Position numbers and translations under genes: made by a program. Below the pieces are notes generated by a model. The model did no database searches. It saw only the letters and a list, made by a program, of their open reading frames with translations, and was not told the DNA's origin. From Teichococcus aerophilus (GTDB lineage Bacteria > Pseudomonadota > Alphaproteobacteria > Acetobacterales > Acetobacteraceae): 64,000 nucleotides of DNA. The stretch covers positions 1 to 64,000 of the forward strand of contig NZ_JACTVA010000021.1 in NCBI RefSeq assembly GCF_014490485.1, in the 5' to 3' direction. Below are positions 33,292 through 41,488 of this stretch, piece by piece; position 1 is the stretch's first letter; every line of letters starts with the position of its first letter.

Positions 33292-35289
33292 TTATTTTTC
33301 GCAAGCGCTGCGTGTGCCGAAGCGAAGTTTTTTCGCATGATTCTGCAGCCGGGGTGCCACGCGCGCCGAAAATTCCCGCCAGGATTCGCCGCGCCGCTGA
33401 CGCGACAGGTGCAGGCTGGGGTACCAGGGCGAATCCGCGCGCCCCACCATCCAGCGCCATTCCGCGACGGCTGGCAGCATCACATGGCACGCCACGCCCA
33501 GGGCCCCGGCGAAGTGCACGGTGGAATTATCGATGCTGACAACACAGTCCATGCAGGCGACCTGCGCCAGCGCATCCTCGGCGCTGCTCAATGCATCCAC
33601 CTGCGGGTCGACCAGCAGGGGGAGGCCGGCCGCTTCCGCGGCGATCTGCGCCGCGTCGCCATATTGCAGGCTTACGAAGCGGAAGCGCTGGTCCGCCAGC
33701 AGGGGCATCGCGTCCGCCAGCGTCATGGAGCGCGGGGTGGCCGATGCGGCGTTCAGGCTCCGCCAAGCCAAGCCCACCAGGGGGCGGCCATCGTCGTAAC
33801 GCTGGCGCAGCGCCGCGCGGAGCTGCGCATCCGCGCGCAGATAAGGTTGCGTGGCCTGGGCGAAGGCGGCTTCGTCCCGCCTCAGCAGGCGCGGCAGGTC
33901 GCCCATCGGGATCTGCGCCCGCAGGTCACCCAGCGGGGCGCCGGAAGCGTGGAAGGCGAGCGTGGGGAATGCGCGCGCGAAGACGCTGCGCAGCCGGGGG
34001 TCGCAGAGCAGACTGAGCCGGTGCCCGGCCGCCAGCAACTCCGGCAGCAGGCTGGCGAACATGATTTCGTCGCCGATGCCCTGCTCCCGCCAGATCAGGA
34101 TGCGGCCTTCCGGCAAGGGCTGGCCGTCCCATAGGGGCAGGCCTTCATCGTAGAGCTGGTCCTCAGGCCGCCAGCGGCCGCTGGTGAGGTCCCAGCCCGC
34201 GCCCAGCCGGCCCAGCATCAGCCGTTGCCGCGCGCAGCCGATCCGCGCCGCTTCGTCCTCCGGTGCCACGGCGACGGCGCGCTCATAGCAATCGAGCGCC
34301 CGTTCCGGCATCCCGGTCGCCGTCAGCAGGTTGCCGAGCTGCGTCAGGGCCTGTGCCTCCTCCGGCGCCAGGGCGCAGGCGCGCAGTGCGGCGGCCTCGG
34401 CCTCTTCGAAATGGTGCCGCTCGCCCGCCAGGCGTGCCAGGTGGTACTGCGCTTCCCATCCGTCGGGCCGCAGGTGGGCGGCAAGTGTGAAAGCGTCATG
34501 AGCCTCCTCCAGCAGGCCTTGCGCCTGCCGGGCCAGGCCCAGGCCCAGCCATGCCTCCGCCTTGTCGGCGGCGGCGCCGGTGGCCACCGAGAACGCCTCG
34601 CCGGCGCCCCGCCAATCCTCCATCCGGATCAGGCAATGGCCGAGATGCAGCGCGCTTTCGATCTGGAACCCGCCCAGTCCCAGCGCCGCCCGGAATGCCG
34701 CGATGGCGTCCGGCCAGCGCCGCAACTGCTCCAGCGCCAGGCCCAGATTATGCAGGGATTTGGGCTGCCCGGGCTCGCGCTCCAGCCCGGTCCGCAGGGC
34801 CTCGACCGCCTCCCCCGGCCGCCCGGCGGCGATCAGCGCGGCGCCGAGATTGTGCCAGCTGCCACCATGCGTGGGCCTCAGGCGCAACGCGGCGCGGAAG
34901 GCCAGGATGGCCTCCTCCGGCCGCCGCATCTGCGCCAGCAGGTTGCCGGTATTGAAATGCGTCTCCGGCGCCTCCGGCTCGCTGGCCAGGGCCCGCCGGT
35001 AGGCGGCCAGCGCCTCTTCCAGCTTGCCCTCGGCCCGCAAGGCCATGCCCAGGTTGCGGCAGTATTCCGCAGCGGGGTGCAGCGCCACCGCGCGCCGCAG
35101 CGCGGCGGTTGCGGCGGCGTGGTCGTGCCGCTGGTAGCAGCACAGGCCAAATAGGTTATGCGTGGCGCTATCCCGTGGCCGTTGCCGCAACGCCGCGCGG
35201 TAAAGCCGTTCCGCCGCCGCCAGGTCGCCGGCCCGGTGGTGTCGGAGGGCGGTCTCCAGCGGCGAGGAAATCGTGGCGTCCTGCCGCAT
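33292..35289 (-). CDS. TPR-repeat glycosyltransferase, probable flagellin modification enzyme
   Basis: A 665-residue protein. Residues about 10-340 are a run of tetratricopeptide repeats (about nine; for example AEYCRNLGMALRAEGKLEEA and ETHFNTGNLLAQMRRPEEAI). The C-terminal 300 residues resemble the TPR-linked GT9/GT41-like glycosyltransferases: ILIWREQGIGDEIMFASLLP, VGLAWRSLNA, FVSLQYGD and VVSIDNSTVHFAGALGVACH. Such proteins add sugars to flagellin in several bacteria; position next to fliC supports that. Its last codons overlap a TTTTTCGCA motif. 3 bases after flgN. Confidence 0.8.
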   Translation of the reverse strand: MRQDATISSPLETALRHHRAGDLAAAERLYRAALRQRPRDSATHNLFGLCCYQRHDHAAATAALRRAVALHPAAEYCRNLGMALRAEGKLEEALAAYRRALASEPEAPETHFNTGNLLAQMRRPEEAILAFRAALRLRPTHGGSWHNLGAALIAAGRPGEAVEALRTGLEREPGQPKSLHNLGLALEQLRRWPDAIAAFRAALGLGGFQIESALHLGHCLIRMEDWRGAGEAFSVATGAAADKAEAWLGLGLARQAQGLLEEAHDAFTLAAHLRPDGWEAQYHLARLAGERHHFEEAEAAALRACALAPEEAQALTQLGNLLTATGMPERALDCYERAVAVAPEDEAARIGCARQRLMLGRLGAGWDLTSGRWRPEDQLYDEGLPLWDGQPLPEGRILIWREQGIGDEIMFASLLPELLAAGHRLSLLCDPRLRSVFARAFPTLAFHASGAPLGDLRAQIPMGDLPRLLRRDEAAFAQATQPYLRADAQLRAALRQRYDDGRPLVGLAWRSLNAASATPRSMTLADAMPLLADQRFRFVSLQYGDAAQIAAEAAGLPLLVDPQVDALSSAEDALAQVACMDCVVSIDNSTVHFAGALGVACHVMLPAVAEWRWMVGRADSPWYPSLHLSRQRRGESWREFSARVAPRLQNHAKKLRFGTRSACEK
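33295..33338. promoter_or_regulatory. TTTTTCGCA motif pair upstream of fliC
   Basis: TTTTTCGCA at 33295-33303 and exact TTTTTCGCAT at 33329-33338, 34 bases apart, 115-158 bases before the fliC start. Both fall in the last codons of the upstream glycosyltransferase gene, showing that the motif is kept even where it constrains protein sequence. Confidence 0.6.
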
Positions 35290-35292
35290 CCC

Positions 35293-35676
35293 TCAGGCCT
35301 TGCTGTCCAGACTGGCCGCGAGGGTGTGGCGGAGCGGCTTGCGGCGCGGCCCGGGGAAAGGGCTGCCCTGCGGGCCATAGGTGCCTGGGTTGGCGGCGTC
35401 GGCCAGGTCGGTCCGCAGCCGCTCCCGCACCATGTCCAGCGCATCGGTCACGGCGCCGAGGACGAGGGCGTTCTCCTCCGCCGCCGCCATCATCGCGCGC
35501 AGGGCGGCGCGCTCGGCCGGGTTGCCGGGCGGGCCGGCCAGGGTCAGGCCGGACAGCGCCTCCCGCTTCTCATCCATCAGGGCTTGCAGCATCGGCAGCG
35601 CGGCGGTGCCGGCGGCCTCGGTCTCGCGCCACAGCACGGCCTGCAGGCGGGCGGCGGCTTCGATCAGCGCGCTCAC
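35293..35676 (-). CDS. flgN: Hook-filament junction chaperone FlgN
   Basis: A 127-residue helical protein from GTG 35676, which overlaps the flgJ stop by 4 bases (GTGA). It fits the FlgN pattern: a helical bundle with VLWRETEAAG near residue 14, LMDEKREALSGLTLA at about 36 and LRAMMAAAEENALVLGAVTD at about 60. It is the export chaperone for FlgK and FlgL. The longer frame from 36009 overlaps flgJ and is rejected. Confidence 0.75.
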   Translation of the reverse strand: MSALIEAAARLQAVLWRETEAAGTAALPMLQALMDEKREALSGLTLAGPPGNPAERAALRAMMAAAEENALVLGAVTDALDMVRERLRTDLADAANPGTYGPQGSPFPGPRRKPLRHTLAASLDSKA

Positions 35677-35960
35677 CGGCCAGTCCCCCGGCTGGCGCGG
35701 CCGGTGATCAGCGATTCGATCGTCGAGGTCAGGCCCAGGCCGCCACGCTGCACCATCGCATCCCCCATCGCATTGTCCATGAAGCTGTCGAAGGCGCCGG
35801 CGCCGGTGCCGCCATCGAACATCCCTTCCCGCTTCTGCGGCCGCGCGGCGCGCAGCATCTCCGAGGCGAAGGTCGATTCGAGCTGGCGCGCCACGCGGCG
35901 CTCCGGCGTCGGGTGCGCGGCCGACCGGCTGGGGCCGGTGGCGGTCACGGAATCCATCAT
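35673..35960 (-). CDS. flgJ: Rod-binding protein FlgJ (short form without muramidase)
   Basis: A 95-residue protein matching only the N-terminal rod-binding half of enteric FlgJ: RVARQLESTFASEMLRAARP ... FDSFMDNAMGDAMVQRGGLG. The peptidoglycan-hydrolase half is absent, as in other alphaproteobacteria; the separate lytic transglycosylase at 61305 may supply that activity. ATG-ATG at 35960/35957 follows GGAGG. Confidence 0.85.
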   Translation of the reverse strand: MMDSVTATGPSRSAAHPTPERRVARQLESTFASEMLRAARPQKREGMFDGGTGAGAFDSFMDNAMGDAMVQRGGLGLTSTIESLITGRASRGTGR

Positions 35961-36029
35961 CGGGGGTCCTCCAAAAAAATGTGCGCCGGGGCGCCGACAC
36001 GGCCCGCATCTTAGCGAGCTGTCAGGAAA

Positions 36030-36040
36030 TTTTCGCATAA
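36030..36040 (+). promoter_or_regulatory. TTTTCGCAT motif between flgJ and a putative regulator
   Basis: TTTTCGCATAA in the 182-base gap between the divergent flgJ operon and the gene at 36143. One of the flagellar-boundary motif copies, a T short of the exact 10-mer. Confidence 0.5.
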
Positions 36041-36142
36041 TGACATTCCACAACCCGCCACCAGAACGGATGGCTCCCCCGATCTCCAGAAGGAGCCACA
36101 CCGGCCACGGCGAAACGCCGTGGCGAAGCAGGACTGGCCGCC

Positions 36143-36619
36143 ATGGGCGAGGCAAACGGCGAGATGTGGAACGACGACATCGACGATATGGAGGAGGCGG
36201 ACCACGCCCCGGGCCGCCGCCGGCAGCAGGTCCGGCGCCGTGCTCTGGCGGCGGAGCTGCGCGGCGAATTCGATGCGCGCCTGCTGGCCGGGGAGGACAT
36301 CCTGACCCTCTCCCGCGCCTTCGACATCGAACCCTGGTACGCGCAGCGCCGTGCCAAGCGGGTACTGAGCCGTGCCAGCCAGGACCGGCAGATGTCCCCG
36401 TTCCTCTCCCCGCTGTCGGAGATGGAGGAGGACATGACGCCGTTGCAGTATGCCTGCGGCCTGCTGGGGCCGCGGGTGCGGCCGCTGCGGAACGGCTACT
36501 ACGTCCTGGATGGTCACGAGGCCGGGCCGAAGGAAGTCACCCGCGCCGCCAACCGCGTTCTGCGGGAGCGCGGCCAGAGTGAGATCCCCTATCCGGGCCT
36601 GAACCCGCTGTATCGCTGA
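36143..36619 (+). CDS. Uncharacterised protein with HTH-like region in flagellar cluster
   Basis: A 158-residue protein with a very acidic start (residues 8-22), then a basic stretch RRRQQVRRR. Next comes a segment, GEDILTLSRAFDIEPWYAQR then RAKRVLSRA, that has the spacing of a helix-turn-helix. The C-terminal half (MTPLQYACGLLGPRVRPLRN) is compact and tyrosine/proline rich. No family is recognised. It is a candidate DNA-binding flagellar regulator, by inference only. Confidence 0.65.
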   Translation: MGEANGEMWNDDIDDMEEADHAPGRRRQQVRRRALAAELRGEFDARLLAGEDILTLSRAFDIEPWYAQRRAKRVLSRASQDRQMSPFLSPLSEMEEDMTPLQYACGLLGPRVRPLRNGYYVLDGHEAGPKEVTRAANRVLRERGQSEIPYPGLNPLYR

Positions 36620-36623
36620 CCGG

Positions 36624-36652
36624 GGCCGGGGAGGCTTCTGCCATCCCCGGCC
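36624..36652. terminator. Hairpin after the 36143 gene
   Basis: GGCCGGGGA (36624-36632) pairs with TCCCCGGCC (36644-36652) around an 11-base loop, 5 bases after the stop. It also faces the end of the convergent bactofilin gene. Confidence 0.55.
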
Positions 36653-36776
36653 GCCGGCTTCCCGATGGTTGGATGCTCCGCCCAAGGCCTGTCCGCCGCA
36701 GATCGATGCGGTGGGCGGACCCTGGCCTTCATGCCTGCACACGCCTGCCGCCGATGCGACCTGCGACGATCACGCT

Positions 36777-37514
36777 CTAGCGGGCGCCTTCGGCCATTGG
36801 CAGGCGGGCGGCGGTGTCCCGCAGCTCGTCCTCCAGCGCCACCAGGCTGGCCACGCCGTCCTGCGCCAGTTCGGCGGAGGCGCCGGCGGCGGCCTGGGCG
36901 ACTTCGGCCAGCTCCTGCAAGGCGGCCTCGGCGGCGGCCACCAGCGCTGCGGTCTGTGCCGTGGCTTCGGCCTCGATGGCTGAGGTCACGGAGACGGAGA
37001 GCGCCTCGGGCTCCGGCTGGGGCTCCGGCTCCCGGCGGCGGTGCAGGCCACGCACGCGGGCGCCACGCTCGATGCCGATTTCCTCATAGACCAGCTCGGC
37101 CTCGACCAGCGCGGTGCGGGCGATCTCGATATCTTTCGCAACGACGCTGCCGCGCAGCGTGCCGTTCAGCTGGGCATGCTCGACGGTGACGAGACCCTCG
37201 ATCAGCCCGCCGGGCTCCAGGATCAGGGAGGCCGCGTGCAGTTCACCGCGCAGCACGCCCTCGACCCGGACGGCGCCGCGGCTGCGGAGGCGGCCTTCCA
37301 TCTCGCTATCGGCGGCGATCAGCATTGGCGGCTGCTCGGCGCCCTTGGCGCGCACCACCGGAGTGCTGGCCGGCGGCGCGGCGCGCAGCACGGGCGGCTG
37401 GCGGATCGTGGGCTCCGGCCGGCTCGGCGGCAGGACGGCGCCATCGGCCGTGAGGTCGATGCGCTCATAAGTGATGCGGGGCTCCCCGCCGGTGGGCTTG
37501 CCGAAGAAGCTCAT
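36777..37514 (-). CDS. Bactofilin-family cytoskeletal protein
   Basis: A 245-residue bactofilin. The central beta-helix (about residues 60-155) shows the periodic pattern MLIAADSEMEGRLRSRGAVR, VEGVLRGELHAASLILEPGG and LIEGLVTVEHAQLNGTLRGS. It is flanked by a Pro-rich N-terminus and a long Ala/Glu-rich helical C-terminal tail of about 75 residues, unusual in length. ATG 37514 (MSFFGKP) has GGGA eight bases upstream and is preferred to 37526. Bactofilins polymerise and position envelope machines; here a link to flagellum placement is plausible. Confidence 0.88.
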   Translation of the reverse strand: MSFFGKPTGGEPRITYERIDLTADGAVLPPSRPEPTIRQPPVLRAAPPASTPVVRAKGAEQPPMLIAADSEMEGRLRSRGAVRVEGVLRGELHAASLILEPGGLIEGLVTVEHAQLNGTLRGSVVAKDIEIARTALVEAELVYEEIGIERGARVRGLHRRREPEPQPEPEALSVSVTSAIEAEATAQTAALVAAAEAALQELAEVAQAAAGASAELAQDGVASLVALEDELRDTAARLPMAEGAR

Positions 37515-37587
37515 GGTGCATCCCATTCTAGGAGGACGGGCCGGCCCGGCAGTCAGGCCGGCAAACGCCGGTTCCCCCTTCTACAAA

Positions 37588-37617
37588 TTTCGCATAAGCG
37601 TTGCAACAGTTTCGCAC
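37588..37617. promoter_or_regulatory. TTTCGCAT motif pair upstream of the bactofilin gene
   Basis: TTTCGCATAAGCG at 37588-37600 and TTTCGCACG starting at 37610 are direct copies 22 bases apart. TTTCGCATAAGCGTT recurs exactly at 56625 between fliF and fliL. Confidence 0.5.
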
Positions 37618-37657
37618 GCTATGGCGCGCAAAATCCTTTGCATGGTGATTTTGTCTC

Positions 37658-38551
37658 TCAGGCGGTGGGATCGGCCCGGTGCAGCCCGGCCAGGGCGAGG
37701 GCTTCGTCCAGGTGGCGTCCATCGCGCAGCGCCACGCGCAGCCCGGCCAGCCAGAGACCCGGCAGGCTCAACCCGCCGCCGATTCGCAGCACCGCCGGCG
37801 CCAGGGACGCGGTGGTCAGCTCGCCCAGCAGCGCCGAATCGGCGGAGCCGTCCGGCGTGGCGAGGCCTCCGGGCCAGGCCAGTTCCAGACCCTGGGCCCG
37901 CAGGCACTGCGTCCGCGCATTCCAATCGCTGGTCCGGCATGCCAGCAACACCGAGGGCGCGATACCAGTCGTCAGGACCAGCCCGACCGCGCGGCCCAGC
38001 ACCGCATCCTGTGCCAGGGTATGGGAGATCACGGCGGCACAGCCGGCATCATCCGGCAGCAGCAGCCCGTCAGGCGCCTGGCGGTGAAAAGGCTGTTCCA
38101 GGCTAGGAAGATGCAGCGACGCGAGGTCATCGATCGCCGCGGCGAGTGCTGCCTGCTCGACCAGCATGGCCGCCGGGTCGCCAAGGACCGCGAGGCGGCG
38201 CGCGCGCAGGCTGGCCAGATCCTCCGGCGCCAGCGCCGCCAGCGGCAGGGCGCAGGCCGGATCGTCCATCAGCGGTTGCAGGCGGGCCAGCGGTGCCAGG
38301 TGGGTGCCGCCTTCGGCACGGGGCAGCGTGCCCTGGTCGATGGCCCAGCGGCGCAACGCCTCGGCCCCGGTGCCGACGATGCGCTTCGGGCCGATGCGAA
38401 TCGTGGAGACTTTCAACGCGGCGCTGGCCATCTCGGCCCACTCCGAGGCTGCTTCGGCGGTGGGGAAGCCGTCGCGGCCGAAGGCGGCGGCGCCCTTGCC
38501 GAGCTCGACCGACCAGCCGCCTTGTGGCCTCGGCTGCGGGCGCGTTGTCAT
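37658..38551 (-). CDS. Degenerate tyrosine-recombinase-like protein
   Basis: A 297-residue protein with the layout of a phage-type integrase. It has an N-terminal FPTAEAASEWA region, a core-binding helical domain (LARLQPLMDDPACALPLAAL then APEDLASLRARRLA) and a catalytic-domain-like VGLVLTTGIAPSVLLACRTS. The catalytic arginine expected in T-G-x-R-x-x-E is replaced (T-T-G-I-A-P-S), and no H-x-x-R or terminal tyrosine motif is visible. It is likely catalytically dead: a relic, or recruited as a DNA-binding protein. The reading frame is intact. Confidence 0.5.
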   Translation of the reverse strand: MTTRPQPRPQGGWSVELGKGAAAFGRDGFPTAEAASEWAEMASAALKVSTIRIGPKRIVGTGAEALRRWAIDQGTLPRAEGGTHLAPLARLQPLMDDPACALPLAALAPEDLASLRARRLAVLGDPAAMLVEQAALAAAIDDLASLHLPSLEQPFHRQAPDGLLLPDDAGCAAVISHTLAQDAVLGRAVGLVLTTGIAPSVLLACRTSDWNARTQCLRAQGLELAWPGGLATPDGSADSALLGELTTASLAPAVLRIGGGLSLPGLWLAGLRVALRDGRHLDEALALAGLHRADPTA

Positions 38552-38662
38552 GGCCGGGGGTTCCCTCGCGCTGCGCCGCCAAAAAAGCCGGTGGGCAGCC
38601 CGAAAGCAAGGCGGGTCAGGCCCGCCTTGCTCCTATCATATTTCGCTGGTTAGTGGCGCGGC

Positions 38663-38980
38663 TCAGACGAGCGCGGGCTCGGCCTGCGCGGGCGCCGGCG
38701 GGCCATAAACGGTGGCCGGGCTGGGCCACGCATTGCCCTGCCGCAGCAGCGGCGCGAACTCTTCCGGCAGCCGCGCCTCGATGGCGACGGCGGCGCTGTC
38801 GATCTCGACACTGCCGCTGGCCTGCAGGCGGGTTTCCAGTTCCACGCTGCGGGCCGAGGGGTCGGCCAGGCGCAGCGTCTCCCGCACCTGCGCCAGGGCG
38901 GCGCTGCGCAGGGCTTCCAGCACCTCGGCGCGGCTGAGGCGGATGGTGTGGCTGATGAAGAAGGGGGAAGGACGGGTCAT
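38663..38980 (-). CDS. Hypothetical protein
   Basis: A 105-residue protein from ATG 38980, MTRPSPFFISHTIRLSRAEV, with alternating helix and strand character and a Pro/Ala-rich tail. No family is recognised. The longer frame to 39592 crosses the divergent promoter region and is rejected. It lies 111 bases upstream of the integrase-like gene on the same strand. Confidence 0.58.
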   Translation of the reverse strand: MTRPSPFFISHTIRLSRAEVLEALRSAALAQVRETLRLADPSARSVELETRLQASGSVEIDSAAVAIEARLPEEFAPLLRQGNAWPSPATVYGPPAPAQAEPALV

Positions 38981-39362
38981 GAGGCTTCTCCTGATGCCTG
39001 GTCGGTTTTCGCGGAGCCGCCCGCGAGGCGCGGCCTGCCGGATTTGGCGGCACCGCCTTCCTAGCATCGTTTCGCAGAAACTGCCATATTTCGCTTCGAG
39101 ACAATGATGAACCCATTCCGACTTTCTGCGGCGCCCTGGGCTGCCCCTGACCTCGCCCGGCCGCCGCGCTGCCGGCAAGGCGTGCGCGGCCCCGTGCGGA
39201 AAACTTTCGCGAAGGGCCGGAGTTGGGTCGGGATGTCGTCGATTTTTGCGTCTATGCGGAAAAGCGAAAAAAGGGTAAACGAACGCCACGCCCCCGGATG
39301 CACGATGTCGGTGGGCGATTCGAGGCCCGGTCACCGGGCCGGACGATGGGAGAAGGCATTCG
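38981..39362. promoter_or_regulatory. Divergent promoter region with TTTCGC motifs
   Basis: A 382-base gap between the minus-strand gene starting at 38980 and the plus-strand ParB-like gene. It holds TTTCGCA near 39070, ATTTCGC near 39088 and GCGAAAAAA near 39264, all related to the flagellar-boundary motif, with AT-rich patches near 39240-39280. No small gene is convincing here. Confidence 0.4.
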
Positions 39363-41147
39363 ATGGCACGCGCGAAAGCAGCCGCCGCCCCGGCGGGCCG
39401 CAAGACAAGCGGCAAGGCCCCGGCAACGCCGGGCCTCTCGCAAGGATTGCTGCAAGGCGGCCGGATCGTGCAGATCCAGGGCGGCGACCCTGACGTGCCC
39501 GCCTTCTCGATCGAATTGGTGACGCCGGAGAGCGCGACCGAGCTGCTGCAGCGCAAGCGCCCCAGCGCCGCCGAGAACCCCGCCGCCATCAACGCCTATG
39601 CCGAGGCGATGCGCGAAGGCCGCTGGGTTCTCAACGGCATGCCGCTGATCCTCTCCCGCGCCGGCGTGTTGCTGGATGGCGTGCAGCGGCTGCGTGCCTG
39701 CATCAAGGCCGGCGTGCCGTTCCTTACCGTGCTGGCGCAGAACATCCCGGACGACGTGCTGCACACGATCGACCAGCAGCGCCGCCGCTCCTTCGCCGGT
39801 GTGCTGGAAACGCGGGGCATCCCGCACGCCCATGCCTTGCAGTCGGCCCTGGTCAAGCTGATTCGCTACGACGACGGCAAGATGTTGCGCGGTGCCGGCA
39901 CTGCTTCCTGGTCCCGCATGGACCGAGTGCTGCGCGCCAACCCGGACCTGGAGCTGGCGGTGAAGATGTCGCTGGAAAGCGATGCCAGCGTGTTGTCGGA
40001 AGCCGTGCGGACGCCACTGTTGTTCATGGGCTTCCGGGTCGACAAGGCCGCGACCCGCCGCTTCCTGGACGCCGTAGCGAACCCCGAGAAATACACCCCG
40101 ATGGAGCCGGGCGCGCGGGTGCGCGACCTGATCGACATCACCCGCGGCGACCCGACGACGCGGTTGAAGCCGGTCACGCTCTTCGCCGTCTGCATCAAGG
40201 CCCTGAACGCGACCTTCAGCGGCGAGCACCTGCGCAGCTACGCCTGGCTGGACAAGAGCGTGAACCCGACCAAGGGCGAGGACTTCCCCGCCCTCGACGG
40301 CTATGGCGGGCTGAACGACCCCGGCCATGCGGACGAGACGGAAGAGACCGCCCACCAGCTGCGCGAGGCGGTGGAGCGGCTGGCCGCCGAGGAAGGCGTC
40401 TACCCTCTGGCCATCGAGACGGTGACGCCGGAGATGGCGGAGGACTACCTCACCCACAACACGCGCAACCGTAAGATCGTCGCCGCGCATGTGGATGCCA
40501 TTGCCCGCGACATCCGTGCCGGCAACTGGATGATGAACGCGCAGCCCATCTGCTTCGCTCGCGACGGCCGGCTGCTCAACGGCCAGCACCGGCTCTCTGC
40601 CGTGCTGCAGGCCGGCGAGGCGATCGAGGTGCCGGTGATGCGCGGCCTGCCGGAGGAGGCCTATGCCACCTACGACATCCACGCCAAGAAGGGCCCGCAG
40701 CTGGGCGCCGCGCTGGACAATTTCGGCGACAAGCCGCTGGTGGCCGCCGCCGCCGTCCTCCTCTGGAAGCGCGAACTGAAGCCCAGCGGCATCCGCAACG
40801 CCAAGCCCACCCCTTCCGAAGTGATGAAGATCGTCGAGCAGCACCCGCGCCTGCTGGAACTGCGGACCTTCGGCCGCAAGATGATCGAGTTCGGCCGTGG
40901 TTCCGTCCTGACCTATGCCGCCTATTGCATCGAGCGCGACGATCCCGAACTCGGCCGCGTGTTCCTGGAGCGCTTCGAAACCGGCGCCGACCTGCCGCGC
41001 GGCCACCTGATCCTGGAACTGCGCAAGCGCATGCAGATCATGCGGCGCGAACGCACCAGCCAGGATGAGCAACTCAAGGAGCTGCTTGCCGCCTGGGAGC
41101 GCTTCAAGGAAAAGCCCGATCTGGAACGGCTGGCCCGCGCGTCTTGA
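39363..41147 (+). CDS. ParB-like domain protein with internal tandem duplication
   Basis: A 594-residue protein built from two copies of a ParB/Srx-like module seen in phage and plasmid proteins of unknown role. Copy 1 has VTPE at 53, LLDGVQR at 103-109 and IPDD near 128. Copy 2 has VTPE at 354, LLNGQHR at 404-410 and LPEE near 429. The offset is 301 residues at every landmark, so this is a fused tandem duplication. Copy 2 keeps the D/N-G-Q-H-R core; copy 1 has G-V-Q-R, losing the histidine. GAGAAGG precedes the ATG. It ends at repeat copy B. A plasmid maintenance or nucleic-acid function is possible but unproven. Confidence 0.7.
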   Translation: MARAKAAAAPAGRKTSGKAPATPGLSQGLLQGGRIVQIQGGDPDVPAFSIELVTPESATELLQRKRPSAAENPAAINAYAEAMREGRWVLNGMPLILSRAGVLLDGVQRLRACIKAGVPFLTVLAQNIPDDVLHTIDQQRRRSFAGVLETRGIPHAHALQSALVKLIRYDDGKMLRGAGTASWSRMDRVLRANPDLELAVKMSLESDASVLSEAVRTPLLFMGFRVDKAATRRFLDAVANPEKYTPMEPGARVRDLIDITRGDPTTRLKPVTLFAVCIKALNATFSGEHLRSYAWLDKSVNPTKGEDFPALDGYGGLNDPGHADETEETAHQLREAVERLAAEEGVYPLAIETVTPEMAEDYLTHNTRNRKIVAAHVDAIARDIRAGNWMMNAQPICFARDGRLLNGQHRLSAVLQAGEAIEVPVMRGLPEEAYATYDIHAKKGPQLGAALDNFGDKPLVAAAAVLLWKRELKPSGIRNAKPTPSEVMKIVEQHPRLLELRTFGRKMIEFGRGSVLTYAAYCIERDDPELGRVFLERFETGADLPRGHLILELRKRMQIMRRERTSQDEQLKELLAAWERFKEKPDLERLARAS

Positions 41148-41223
41148 TACGGTACTGCCCGGATGGGTGCGCTCTCGTCCTGGTATGTCGTGTTGGAGCT
41201 GTTCGAGGGGCGGAGGTTTAGAT

Positions 41224-41480
41224 GAAGGCAAGGCCGGGGAATGAATTCCCCGGACCTCTTCTTTTTTCTACAAGTTTGGCGTCAGGCTTCAGGACTGAGA
41301 GCGGACGCCTTTGAAGATTTCGATCATGGGCCACGCGGGGCTGAACTGTCAGTCGCCGGAGGTCTGAGACCTCCGGCGCACCCAGCCGTATCCCAGACCA
41401 GACCCTTCAACAGCCACGCCCGAAGAACTCGAGCAAAGAAAAGATGGAGTCCGGGGAATTCTTTCCCCGGCCTTCCCTTC
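41224..41480. repeat. Dispersed hairpin-ended element, copy B (convergent spacer)
   Basis: A 257-base element between the ends of the ParB-like gene (+) and fliJ (-). Left end CCGGGGAATGAATTCCCCGG plus T-rich run (41234-41268) and right end CCGGGGAATTCTTTCCCCGG (41451-41470) are inverted copies of one terminator-like hairpin. Central dyad CGCCGGAGGTCT/AGACCTCCGGCG at 41354-41378. Compared with copy A the two arms differ by a matched C-to-T and G-to-A change, which keeps the pairing. The interior is copy A in reverse orientation. Confidence 0.8.
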
Positions 41481-41488
41481 CGCTCCCC

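Noticed and set aside
31102-34134. A 1010-codon plus-strand frame opposite flagellin and the glycosyltransferase
   Set aside because: Antisense shadow crossing several real gene boundaries.
39252-41231. A 659-codon minus-strand frame opposite the ParB-like gene
   Set aside because: The plus strand has an internally repeated domain with conserved motifs; the minus frame has none and runs past both ends.
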